28,506 bases of DNA from Eggerthellaceae bacterium UBA3686. GTDB taxonomy: Bacteria > Actinomycetota > Coriobacteriia > Coriobacteriales > Eggerthellaceae. How positions within the stretch are numbered: the stretch's first letter is position 1; the number at the start of each line of letters is the position of its first letter. The notes under the pieces were generated by a model. It was not told where the DNA came from. It ran no database searches and was given only the letters and a program-made list of their open reading frames with translations. Below, in pieces: positions 16,562-23,917 of this stretch. Position numbers and translations under genes: made by a program. The stretch covers positions 1 to 28,506 of the forward strand of contig DFIX01000039.1 in assembly GCA_002371495.1 (NCBI GenBank), read 5' to 3'.

Positions 16562-16592
16562 AATGTGACAGGGCACCCTCACCTGTCACATT
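16562..16592. repeat. Perfect 11-bp inverted repeat upstream of the DsbA-like gene
   Basis: AATGTGACAGG (16562-16572) and CCTGTCACATT (16582-16592) are perfectly complementary with a 9-base spacer. No T-run follows on either strand, so a terminator is unlikely. Further CCTGTA copies lie just upstream (around 16519-16541). It may be an operator for the DsbA-like gene or a REP-like palindrome. Confidence 0.7.
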
Positions 16593-16647
16593 TCCGCCAA
16601 CTCCAGCTTGAAAAATCAGCAACTCTGGTCACGTTTCTTGTTTCAGG

Positions 16648-16656
16648 TGATACCCT
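16648..16656 (+). promoter_or_regulatory. Possible extended -10 promoter, leaderless start
   Basis: TGATACCCT (16648-16656) fits an extended -10 (TG-n-TACCCT). A start 7 bases downstream would fall exactly on the A of the ATG at 16663, giving a leaderless message. No good ribosome binding site lies within 10 bases of the ATG, which agrees. The -35 region is weak. Confidence 0.35.
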
Positions 16657-16662
16657 GTTCCC

Positions 16663-17517
16663 ATGGAAAAGAAACTCGAAATCGCACATTTCACCGACCC
16701 GCTGTGCTTTTGGTGCTACGCAATGGAGCCCGAGATGCGCAAAATTCGGGTGCTGCTCGGCGAGCAGCTGGATTACCGCATCGTCATGGGCGTGCTCTCG
16801 TCTGACATTAGCGAGATAATCGGCCATGACGAGGATTCCGAGCTGCGCTACGAGGTGTACCGCGCCATGCTGACCAACTACTTCAGGGAAGTCTCGAAGA
16901 TGGTCGGCATGCCGCTCTCGCTCGACAACATGTTGGCGCACGGCCCGGACGACCTTGTCTCGTTGCCGTTGAGCTTGGCGTACTGCGCCATGAAGATGAT
17001 TGACGAAGATGTAGCCGAGGCGTACCTGCGGCGTATGCGCGAGTGCGTGTTCGCCGAAGGGCGCAGCCTATCGTCGGTGGAAGAGCAGGTCGACCTGGCT
17101 GCTGAATTCCCCATAGATGCAGGTCAGTTTCGAGACAACCTCGATAGCCCCGAAGTGGCGACCGTCTTGCAAGAGGGCGTCGACGAGTGCCGCATGTACG
17201 GCATAACGGCCTTCCCCACCCTGATCATCAAATGGGGCGACAGGCGAATAGCGGCGCAGGGGTACCATACCTTCGAAGAACTCAAGCAGGCCATCGCCCA
17301 GGTCACCGAGGGCGACATCACGTTAAGCGATGCAGAGTTTTCGACGCACGCGCTCGAGTCCTACGTCGACAGGTTCGGCAAGGCAGCCGCGCGCGAGATT
17401 CAGACGATGTTCTCGCTGAACGACGCCCAGCTTGCCAACGTCATGATGGACCTGGTCAGCACCGGCCGCTACAAGACGCAAAGCTGCGGCACCAGCTACT
17501 TCGCCCTGCCCAAATAG
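16663..17517 (+). CDS. DsbA/SpxH-like thioredoxin-fold protein (284 aa)
   Basis: MEKKLEIAHFTDPLCFWCYAMEP carries a CFWC active-site motif (Cys15, Cys18) right after the first beta strand, as in FrnE/DsbA and SpxH (YjbH) proteins. ITAFPTLIIKWGD holds the cis-proline (Pro185) that faces the active site. There is no signal peptide, so it is cytoplasmic. This fits the FrnE/SpxH type: dithiol-disulfide isomerase or adaptor for ClpXP proteolysis. Which of the two roles applies cannot be told. The DNA before the start lacks a good Shine-Dalgarno sequence and may be a leaderless promoter. The gene ends at a strong bidirectional terminator. Confidence 0.85.
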   Translation: MEKKLEIAHFTDPLCFWCYAMEPEMRKIRVLLGEQLDYRIVMGVLSSDISEIIGHDEDSELRYEVYRAMLTNYFREVSKMVGMPLSLDNMLAHGPDDLVSLPLSLAYCAMKMIDEDVAEAYLRRMRECVFAEGRSLSSVEEQVDLAAEFPIDAGQFRDNLDSPEVATVLQEGVDECRMYGITAFPTLIIKWGDRRIAAQGYHTFEELKQAIAQVTEGDITLSDAEFSTHALESYVDRFGKAAAREIQTMFSLNDAQLANVMMDLVSTGRYKTQSCGTSYFALPK

Positions 17518-17525
17518 CATAAGCG

Positions 17526-17565
17526 CGAACACTTCGCCCCTGGGGCAAAGTGTTCGTGTTTACTC
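17526..17565. terminator. Strong bidirectional terminator
   Basis: The arms 17526-17540 and 17542-17556 form a stem of 12-13 pairs with one C-A mismatch (CGAACACTT paired with AAGTGTTCG, plus a GC-rich top). It lies between the convergent DsbA-like and MoxR genes. The plus strand continues with GTGTTTACTCTTT. Confidence 0.75.
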
Positions 17566-19185
17566 TTTCGCCGATTCCGGCTTGACGTTCGAATCAGAAT
17601 GGCCAATGCCCGACGCACCGCCCATGTCGAGCGCCTGGGTCTCGAGGAACTGGGCACTTTGAATCTCGTCTTTGATATCGGAAAGCTCGCGCACGCGCGT
17701 GGCCAAGTTGTCGCGCGCCTCGTCGACCTTCAGCTCGTCGCTATGGCTGTAATAGGCGTCGCTGCCGAAATGCGAGATGAACCGCATCGTCGTTGTGCGG
17801 GTGCTGAGCTCGGCCAAGAACACGAGCATCTCGCGGCCGTTGCCGAAACAGCCCTCGACGAAGGCGATGGCATTGGCAATCGCATCCTGCGCCTGTCTCA
17901 CGAGCGGCTCGATGGCGTCGACCTCGGCACGATAGGTTTTGTTCACGACCTCGAAAGCCGCAGAACCCGCCTCGGCATGCGCCGCCGCGCAGGCGCCGGC
18001 GATGTCGCGCATCTTGCGTATGAACAGGTTCTCGGCGCGAATCAGCGCTTGCGCGGCCGTGCCGCCAGCCTCTTTGCGTGCCAGCGCCTCTTCGCGCGCA
18101 TGCACCGCACCCATGATGACATCTTCGACCGTGCCGCCATCGAGCAGCTTCGGCTTGGCGGCGCGCAGCTCGTCGCGCAGGGCCATGACCAGCTCTTGCT
18201 GGTCGAGCGCACGCGAGCACTCGGTCGCGAGCGCGTCCAAGACCAACCCGAGCAGGGCCACGCGCTCGTCGAACAGGGCCGACTTGGCGCGATCGACCAC
18301 TTCGGCGCTCGCAGCCCCCTGCAAGACCATGCCGATCTGGTAATCGGAACGGTATTTCTCGAATAGGCCGTAGTACACCGAGAACTTGTCGGCAATGTCC
18401 TCATCGCGCAAGAACTGCGAGAACAGCTCCTGGTCGCAGGGCACGCCCGCATCCTCGTACAGCGAGATGACGCTTGCGAGGTCCTCCCAACCGCGCGCCG
18501 TGACGAAGCTCTTGCCGCCGCCCGGCTTCGATTCCACCTTGTAGAAGCAATCGGGCTTGGCCTCGAGAAACGTGGTGACCGCCGGATGTATGCCTTTCTC
18601 CACGGCGTAGCGGCGCCAAACGGCGTAGTCGGGTTCGACGTCGAGCTCGCGCAGGCGGTCGAGCGTCACCACGTCGAACTCGTGCACCGACTTGTTGTAC
18701 TCGGGCGGATTGCCCGCGCACACGATGACCCAGTCCTGCGGCACCTTGTGGCGGCCAAACGTCTTGAACTGCAGAAACTGCAGCATGCTGGGGTACAGCG
18801 TCTCGCTCACGCAGTTGATCTCGTCGAGGAAGAGGATTCCGCGCTCTTCGCCCGTCGTTTCCATGTAATCGTAGATCGAGCTGACGATCTCGCTCATGGT
18901 GTATTCCGAAGCGTCGTACTCGAAGCCTTTGTACTCACGACGCACGATCTGCGGCAAGCCAAGCGCGCTTTGGCGCGTATGGTGCGTCATCGAGTACGAC
19001 ACCACGCCAATGCCGAGCTCCTGGGCAATCTGCTCGATGATGGCCGTCTTGCCGATGCCCGGCGCGCCCACGAGGAACATGGGGCGCTGCCGCACGGGCG
19101 GAATGACGTACATCCCCGCATCGTCACGGCGCAAGTACGCCTTGACCGTATTCATAATCTGCTGCTTTGCTGTAGCAATGTTCAT
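17560..19185 (-). CDS. MoxR-type AAA+ ATPase (541 aa)
   Basis: Walker A is GAPGIGKT (residues 40-47), Walker B is ILFLDE (117-122) and sensor 1 is in CAGNPPEYNKS, the MoxR/AAA_5 pattern. The C-terminal 250 residues are helical and charged and are not recognised. MoxR ATPases act as chaperone-like remodelers and almost always work with a VWA-domain protein; here that partner is the gene at 19541-21247. AAGGAG lies 9 bases before the ATG at 19185. The frame is open further upstream to 19338, starting MDESRELSF, through a hairpin region, but no ribosome binding site supports that start. It is the last gene of the four-gene run, separated from the VWA gene by a 355-bp structured gap. Confidence 0.9.
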   Translation of the reverse strand: MNIATAKQQIMNTVKAYLRRDDAGMYVIPPVRQRPMFLVGAPGIGKTAIIEQIAQELGIGVVSYSMTHHTRQSALGLPQIVRREYKGFEYDASEYTMSEIVSSIYDYMETTGEERGILFLDEINCVSETLYPSMLQFLQFKTFGRHKVPQDWVIVCAGNPPEYNKSVHEFDVVTLDRLRELDVEPDYAVWRRYAVEKGIHPAVTTFLEAKPDCFYKVESKPGGGKSFVTARGWEDLASVISLYEDAGVPCDQELFSQFLRDEDIADKFSVYYGLFEKYRSDYQIGMVLQGAASAEVVDRAKSALFDERVALLGLVLDALATECSRALDQQELVMALRDELRAAKPKLLDGGTVEDVIMGAVHAREEALARKEAGGTAAQALIRAENLFIRKMRDIAGACAAAHAEAGSAAFEVVNKTYRAEVDAIEPLVRQAQDAIANAIAFVEGCFGNGREMLVFLAELSTRTTTMRFISHFGSDAYYSHSDELKVDEARDNLATRVRELSDIKDEIQSAQFLETQALDMGGASGIGHSDSNVKPESAKE

Positions 19186-19225
19186 TCTATAAGCTCCTTC
19201 TAAAGACAACCGCTTCTCATCTTTT

Positions 19226-19325
19226 CGTAGCTCTATGTTAGACCAGCGTTGACATCGCAATGCGCTCGGGCGGATGAGTCGGAAGGACAGTTCTCGCGAC
19301 TCATCCATGTCGACATAGAGCTTCG
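19226..19325 (-). repeat. Nested hairpin with GGATGAGTC arm, copy A
   Basis: The inner stem is GGATGAGTCG (19272-19281) with CGACTCATCC (19297-19306), 10 perfect pairs. The outer arms 19226-19238 and 19313-19325 pair at 12 of 13 positions (core GCTCTATGT with ACATAGAGC). On the minus strand the inner hairpin begins ATGGATGAGTCGCG, identical over 14 bases to copy B before trxB. The ATG in this motif is in frame with the MoxR gene. Confidence 0.7.
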
Positions 19326-19356
19326 TAAAACAACGCACCCGAGCAGGCAGGGGTGC
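19326..19356 (-). terminator. Terminator-like hairpin upstream of the MoxR gene
   Basis: On the minus strand GCACCC (19356-19351) pairs with GGGTGC (19340-19335) around a 10-base loop and is followed by GTTGTTTTACG. The stem is short, so this is weaker than the similar hairpin before trxB. It would lie between the core element and the MoxR gene and could attenuate it. Confidence 0.4.
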
Positions 19357-19412
19357 AACTTCGGCGATTCAAGGCCCAGCACGCAAACCGCGACCCGATT
19401 AACGAAGCGCCC

Positions 19413-19510
19413 GAGCTGGTGGAGGCGTGACTCCGGCGATTCTGCAGCCACTGTTCCTGTCCTTCACATAGATTAGGCGAAGCCAAGCCGGAGCGCGCCT
19501 CCACCAGCTC
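19413..19510. repeat. Conserved-core, variable-stem hairpin element, copy 1
   Basis: The outer arms 19413-19427 and 19496-19510 are perfectly complementary over 15 bp. After a small internal loop (TGA opposite CG), CTCCGGC (19431-19437) pairs with GCCGGAG (19487-19493). Allowing single-base bulges, pairing continues outward to 19407/19516. The tip is the 53-bp core (19436-19488), which begins GCGATTCTGCAGCC and ends GGCGAAGCCAAGC. The core is 50/53 identical to copy 2, while the stems share no sequence. The element lies just after the VWA gene stop codon. Confidence 0.85.
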
Positions 19511-19540
19511 AGGCGCAACGGGATGGCATCGATGTCATGA

Positions 19541-21247
19541 TTAAGGTTTTTGCAAGCTGAAGCGGTTAATCCCCTCCTCGTCCACCAGCACGCGCATCGC
19601 CCAAGGCGGCACATCCGGAATGTAATTGTCACCTTCATCCAAGAACACGAAGGCGGTATCATAATCGGGCGGCCTATCGGGGAACCTCCCGAGTCCATCG
19701 GTGAAGTAGATGATGCCCTTCATGTCGGCGAGCTCCCCCGAATCGCGCAGCGAGTTCACGTAGGCGAATGCAGGACGGAAGTCGGTGCCGCCCATACCAC
19801 GCACTTCGAAGCCCTGCATGAACCGGTCGACATCGCGCAAGTCGGTGATCTTGGTGTCGGACTGCACGCGCGCATCACATTGGATGACGTGGATGTTCAC
19901 GGCGTGGGCGTAATCTTCCTGCTGCTTCATGATGTTGAACGTATGCTCGATGAACTTGCGAACCAGCTCGCCCTTGCACGACTCCGACGTGTCGATGCAG
20001 ATTGCGAAGTCGCGTATGCGCTGGGTCTCTTTGTACTCGAGCGGCTCGATGAGCGGCAGGTTGCCGTACAGTTTCAGGCCATAGGTGTAGAACACGTAGT
20101 CGAACTCGTCGTCGTTGATTTTCATTTCTTCGGAAAGCATGGTGAAACGACGCAGGAAATCGGAATAGTCGTACTTCTTGCGGTTCGCAACCGCAAGCGT
20201 GGCCATGAAGCCGCCCGCCTCGAGACCCCAATCCTGCGAGAACGTCTGCAGGTCCATCTCGACCTGCTTGGCGATTTCCTCCCAAGAGCGCTCTTCCTCG
20301 CGATCGCCTTCAGAGACTTCCGCATCCTGCTCGGTGTCGACCTCGGCGCTGCCCTGCCAGTCGCCCTCGCCCGCCTCGCGCGCTTCGGACGCGTCGGCAT
20401 CTTCGCCAGCGTCCCGCCCGTCATCGGATGTGCCCTGGGCATCTTGCTCGTCGGATTCCTGCGAGTATTCGCTTTCGCCTCCGTCTTGCGAATCGCGCGA
20501 AGCCGACGGATCCCATATGTCCTGGCCATCCGCATCTGATTCGTCGGACTCGCCGTCGGCCATCATGTCGCGGCCATCGGACTCGCGCCGCTCGTCGGCA
20601 ACGTCGAAACTGGGCGAATCGTCCGCGCCGGGCATCTTCACCTTCACGTCGAATGCCGGCCAAGCCTCATGGTTATCGCGCTCGAAGAGTGCGCGCATCT
20701 CGTTCAGGCGTCCGCCGCTCAGCATGCCGTCTGCCATTCCGGCCGGCGCCCGCAACGAGCGCAGGAACAGCCCGTACAGGTTCCCCGGCGTCAGCTTGCC
20801 GCCGCAAAGGCCTCTCAGCTCCTCGAGCGCGCCTTGCCGCTCGCCGTCGAGCGGGCTTTGGAACCTCGTACCGCACAGGTCCATCGCAGCGCTCTCGGCC
20901 AAAACGTCGCAGGCAAGCCACCAGGCATCGGTATAGCTCCGGGTCGTGTCGTACGGATGCCGAAACAGGCAGTGCATGACGGCATGCAGGTAATCGCGCA
21001 CCACCTCCGCGAACCCGGCGTCGAAACGGCCGATGACGGTATACGGCTCGAAGTAAACGCGCGAACCGTCGGTGGCCAGGGCATTTCTGCCTTGCGCAAG
21101 AACTGGCCTGAGCTCCATTTTCCACACGGCAACGTCAAGGAACCGAAACTTCATCATGAGCTGCACGCGGGCTTCTTCCACTATCTCGCGGGCAAGGTGC
21201 TTGGCACGTCCGAAGCGGTTCTCGACGTGCTCTGCCGTCTCGGGCAT
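19541..21247 (-). CDS. VWA-like protein with N-terminal metallopeptidase-like domain (DUF2201 type, 568 aa)
   Basis: The N-terminal domain (about 1-200) resembles the putative metallopeptidase domain that precedes DUF2201 VWA-like domains; the helix YLHAVMHCLFRHP has HxxxH (His88, His92), but Ala stands where a protease would have Glu. A very acidic Asp/Glu/Ser-rich linker covers about 215-325. The C-terminal part (about 410-568) is VWA-like with an intact metal site motif DTSES (419-423) and GGTDFRPAFAYV. Such proteins pair with MoxR ATPases, as RavA-ViaA does. AAGGAGG lies before the ATG at 21247. It follows the LRR gene by 31 bp and is separated from its likely ATPase partner by the structured gap. 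Confidence 0.88.
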   Translation of the reverse strand: MPETAEHVENRFGRAKHLAREIVEEARVQLMMKFRFLDVAVWKMELRPVLAQGRNALATDGSRVYFEPYTVIGRFDAGFAEVVRDYLHAVMHCLFRHPYDTTRSYTDAWWLACDVLAESAAMDLCGTRFQSPLDGERQGALEELRGLCGGKLTPGNLYGLFLRSLRAPAGMADGMLSGGRLNEMRALFERDNHEAWPAFDVKVKMPGADDSPSFDVADERRESDGRDMMADGESDESDADGQDIWDPSASRDSQDGGESEYSQESDEQDAQGTSDDGRDAGEDADASEAREAGEGDWQGSAEVDTEQDAEVSEGDREEERSWEEIAKQVEMDLQTFSQDWGLEAGGFMATLAVANRKKYDYSDFLRRFTMLSEEMKINDDEFDYVFYTYGLKLYGNLPLIEPLEYKETQRIRDFAICIDTSESCKGELVRKFIEHTFNIMKQQEDYAHAVNIHVIQCDARVQSDTKITDLRDVDRFMQGFEVRGMGGTDFRPAFAYVNSLRDSGELADMKGIIYFTDGLGRFPDRPPDYDTAFVFLDEGDNYIPDVPPWAMRVLVDEEGINRFSLQKP

Positions 21248-21278
21248 TCATGCCTCCTTTCCAGGTGACGCCACCGTC

Positions 21279-23915
21279 CTACAGGTCATAATCGAAGTCG
21301 AAACTTCCGAATCTTTGGCGTTTCGCCTCGAGCAGGTAAGCGGTCGAGGCGGCATCGCGCAGCGCATTCACCCGTTCGATGACGCCGTCAAGGTTGTCGG
21401 CGTTCACGAAACCGCGCGTTATCAGCGCATCCAAGACGGCCCGATCGTCATACAGAGCCACATCGACGCAGATGTCCTCGATGTTGTCGCGCAGCACGCG
21501 CTCGAGCAACGTCGCGTTGGAAGGCGTGAGCATGACGGGGTCGTCGAGGCGCTCGAGGATGAGTTTCGCCTGTGCGTAGGCGCTGATGTTGCCGGGTTTG
21601 CCGGGCGCGTTGAAATCGTGCGCGCTTACGATGCACAGGTCGAGCTGCTCCGTTAGGCCTTGCACGTTCACCCAACTGGCTCCGCCCAAGCCGAGCGATA
21701 TGCCACGAATGGCACCGGGCGTATTGGGGAAGAAGAAGTCGAACGACGTGCGCCCCTCGACCGGCTCGCTGCGCTCCACGTGAATGCGACGGATCAGGCA
21801 ACGGGTCGAAAGCGCGTTAGTGCCGAGCGTGAAAAGCCGCGCGTTCAGCCCCAGGTACTCGATGCCGCGGGCATTGCAGAACGCGTAGTCATCGACGTGC
21901 GTAACCTCTTCGGGTAACTCGACGTGCGGCTCGCAGTTCGCGAAGATCGCAACAGAAGCGCCCGCACTGGTCCTGCGGCAAAGCATCCCGCACGAAACGT
22001 AGAACGATTCGTTTCCCGGCGCTACTTCGATGCGCGCAAGCGATGGCGAGCCGCTGCCGTGATGGGCCCCATACGTGACGAGCGCGCGTGCGCCGAGCTC
22101 GCGAAGCGCTGCGGGCACGCGGAATTCCTCGAGATTCGTGTCGAGAAACGCCTCATCGCCAATCGACTCGACCGTGTCGGGAAGCTCGATATGGCGCAAA
22201 TTCCTGCACACGCGGAAGGCCGACTTGCCGATGGAGCGCACCGATGCAGGCACGCGTACCGACTCGATCCGGTCGTGGTAGGCGAACGCATACGGGTCGA
22301 TGGCAACAGCCCCATCGTACACGTTATACCGCTCGACGTCGCCGTCGATGAGCTGTACCAGGTGAGCCCCGTCTTCGCATCGCCGGTACAGACCGCCTGC
22401 TCCATCCAGAAACAAGTCGACGCAATCGGAGTCGATCGTCAAAGAGCAGTTAGGGCCTGAATGCACTATTGCAGTAGCGCGGGTCATGGACTTACCCAAA
22501 CTCGTAATAGTCGCAGGAAGCGCAAGCGCTCGAAGCCCCGAGCCCTCGAATGCGGATTCGCCAATCGAAACGAGGCCGTTGTTCAGGCGCGCTTCGCGCA
22601 AATTGCGGCAGCCGATGAACGCCTTGTCGGCAATAGATTCGAGGCTCGCAGGCGCATCGAAGCGAACGATCCCCGTGTAGGCAAGCGCAAACGGCCCTAC
22701 TTCGACTAGCGAATCGGGCAGCCGCACTTGTTCGAGCTCTTCGCAGCCGTAGCAGCTTTTCTTCGCAAGCGTCTTGCAACCGCTTGCAACCACAAGCTCG
22801 CGCACAGGGTACACCAGCGCCAAAAGAGCAGAGCGGTCCCTCGTGTACAGGGCACCATCCTGCACCGCAATAAACGGATTCGCGTCGTCGACAACGATTT
22901 CCTCCAAATGCGAACCTTGGAAGACGCCCGGTTCGATTTCGCTTGCGCAGGGCCCTATGACGAGCTTTCGCAAGCCGGGGTTTTCGAACACATCGCGGCC
23001 CACGCGTTCTAATGAGCCCGGCAGCACGAGCTCCTCTAGGTTCGGGCAGCGCGAAATCCAGCTCGCCTTGAATTCAGCCACGCTTGCAGGCAACACGAGC
23101 CGCTTCAGGTTCGTGCACTGCCGAAACGCGCTCGCGCCGATCAGCTCGACGCCGTCGGGGCAGATGACCTCTTCGACGGTTTCGTTCATCGAAAACGCGC
23201 CGGCCGCTATGGCCACGACTGCCGCCCCTCCAATCTGCGCGGGAACATGCAGCGACTTGGATTCACCTGAAACACCAACGACCTGCGCAATCGGCCCATT
23301 GGCATCGGCCAACGCGTATGCCCACACTTCTCCCGACGGGGATTGCCACTCGAACTGTTTCGCGGCACTCGGAAACGAAAACGAGCGCCTCGCACGCTTC
23401 CCGTGCGCGTCCCTGATCTGCGCGCCAAGTCGCTCGAAGCTCGCCACTTGCTCGGGCGTAAGGGCCATCGCCGCGTCCTTGGCGGCAGAGCTGTTGCGGG
23501 TAGCGCCAGACGTCAGAATTGCGTAGTTGACATCGTTGACGTCAGCTGGCTTTGGCCCCTCCTTCACCCTCCGTACACCAGCCGAGTCATATGTGCGCCT
23601 CGGCTCGATTTCGTCGGCAAACAGCACACAGTAACGCAAACCCTTAAGCGTAACGATGAGGCTGGCTGCTGCCGAGGAGCCTATACCCTGGCCGTAGACC
23701 TTGCACTCGAGCAGGCCCTGCTCGATCATCTTCTGATACGCTGGGTTTTCCTCGACCCGAGAAAGGAGTACGTGCGTGCCCTCGCGCTCCCCTGCCGCAC
23801 GCTGAGAGGTCTGCCGAAGCGACATGTTGTACAGCATGAGCTCTTGGTTTTCGTCGAGCCGCTCTTCCGAAAGGATCTCCTCATCTAAGAGCGCAGATCC
23901 GTGCTTTTCGGCCAT
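21279..23915 (-). CDS. Cytoplasmic BspA-type leucine-rich-repeat protein (878 aa)
   Basis: Residues about 225-740 hold many LRR_5 (BspA-like) repeats with the pattern I-x-A-F-x-x-C-x-N-L-x-x-L-x-L-P-x-S-V, for example GASAFRQCTNLKRLVLP and IGESAFEGSGLRALALP. These make a curved binding surface. The first 180 residues are a separate domain not recognised, containing MIEQGLLECKVYGQGIGSSAAA. The last 130 residues are helical. Most BspA proteins are secreted, but this one has no signal peptide or membrane helix. GGAGG lies 8 bases before the ATG at 23915, within 2 bp of the radical SAM stop, so the genes are coupled. Position next to VWA and MoxR genes suggests it selects targets for that machine, which is inference. 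Confidence 0.85.
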   Translation of the reverse strand: MAEKHGSALLDEEILSEERLDENQELMLYNMSLRQTSQRAAGEREGTHVLLSRVEENPAYQKMIEQGLLECKVYGQGIGSSAAASLIVTLKGLRYCVLFADEIEPRRTYDSAGVRRVKEGPKPADVNDVNYAILTSGATRNSSAAKDAAMALTPEQVASFERLGAQIRDAHGKRARRSFSFPSAAKQFEWQSPSGEVWAYALADANGPIAQVVGVSGESKSLHVPAQIGGAAVVAIAAGAFSMNETVEEVICPDGVELIGASAFRQCTNLKRLVLPASVAEFKASWISRCPNLEELVLPGSLERVGRDVFENPGLRKLVIGPCASEIEPGVFQGSHLEEIVVDDANPFIAVQDGALYTRDRSALLALVYPVRELVVASGCKTLAKKSCYGCEELEQVRLPDSLVEVGPFALAYTGIVRFDAPASLESIADKAFIGCRNLREARLNNGLVSIGESAFEGSGLRALALPATITSLGKSMTRATAIVHSGPNCSLTIDSDCVDLFLDGAGGLYRRCEDGAHLVQLIDGDVERYNVYDGAVAIDPYAFAYHDRIESVRVPASVRSIGKSAFRVCRNLRHIELPDTVESIGDEAFLDTNLEEFRVPAALRELGARALVTYGAHHGSGSPSLARIEVAPGNESFYVSCGMLCRRTSAGASVAIFANCEPHVELPEEVTHVDDYAFCNARGIEYLGLNARLFTLGTNALSTRCLIRRIHVERSEPVEGRTSFDFFFPNTPGAIRGISLGLGGASWVNVQGLTEQLDLCIVSAHDFNAPGKPGNISAYAQAKLILERLDDPVMLTPSNATLLERVLRDNIEDICVDVALYDDRAVLDALITRGFVNADNLDGVIERVNALRDAASTAYLLEAKRQRFGSFDFDYDL

Positions 23916-23917
23916 CT

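Larger units (their letters stand above)
19186..19540 (-). other. 355-bp structured non-coding region between VWA and MoxR genes
   Basis: No gene with a ribosome binding site is seen here. On the minus strand the region contains, in order, the core hairpin element (19510-19413), a terminator-like hairpin (19356-19335), nested hairpins with the GGATGAGTCG arm (19325-19226), and the moxR ribosome binding site. The region looks like an RNA leader or a mobile non-coding element rather than spacer. Confidence 0.65.

Noticed and set aside
19439..19504. Small proteins sharing the peptide ASPNLCE-QEQWLQNR, encoded across both core elements
   Set aside because: The frames start at poor sites, and the three varying bases and the stems do not follow codon patterns. 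The similarity is explained by the conserved DNA core.
19413..19510. The core element as an ordinary intrinsic terminator
   Set aside because: Its loop is 50 bases long and conserved between loci, and no T-run follows either arm. Separate terminator-like hairpins lie downstream on the minus strand.
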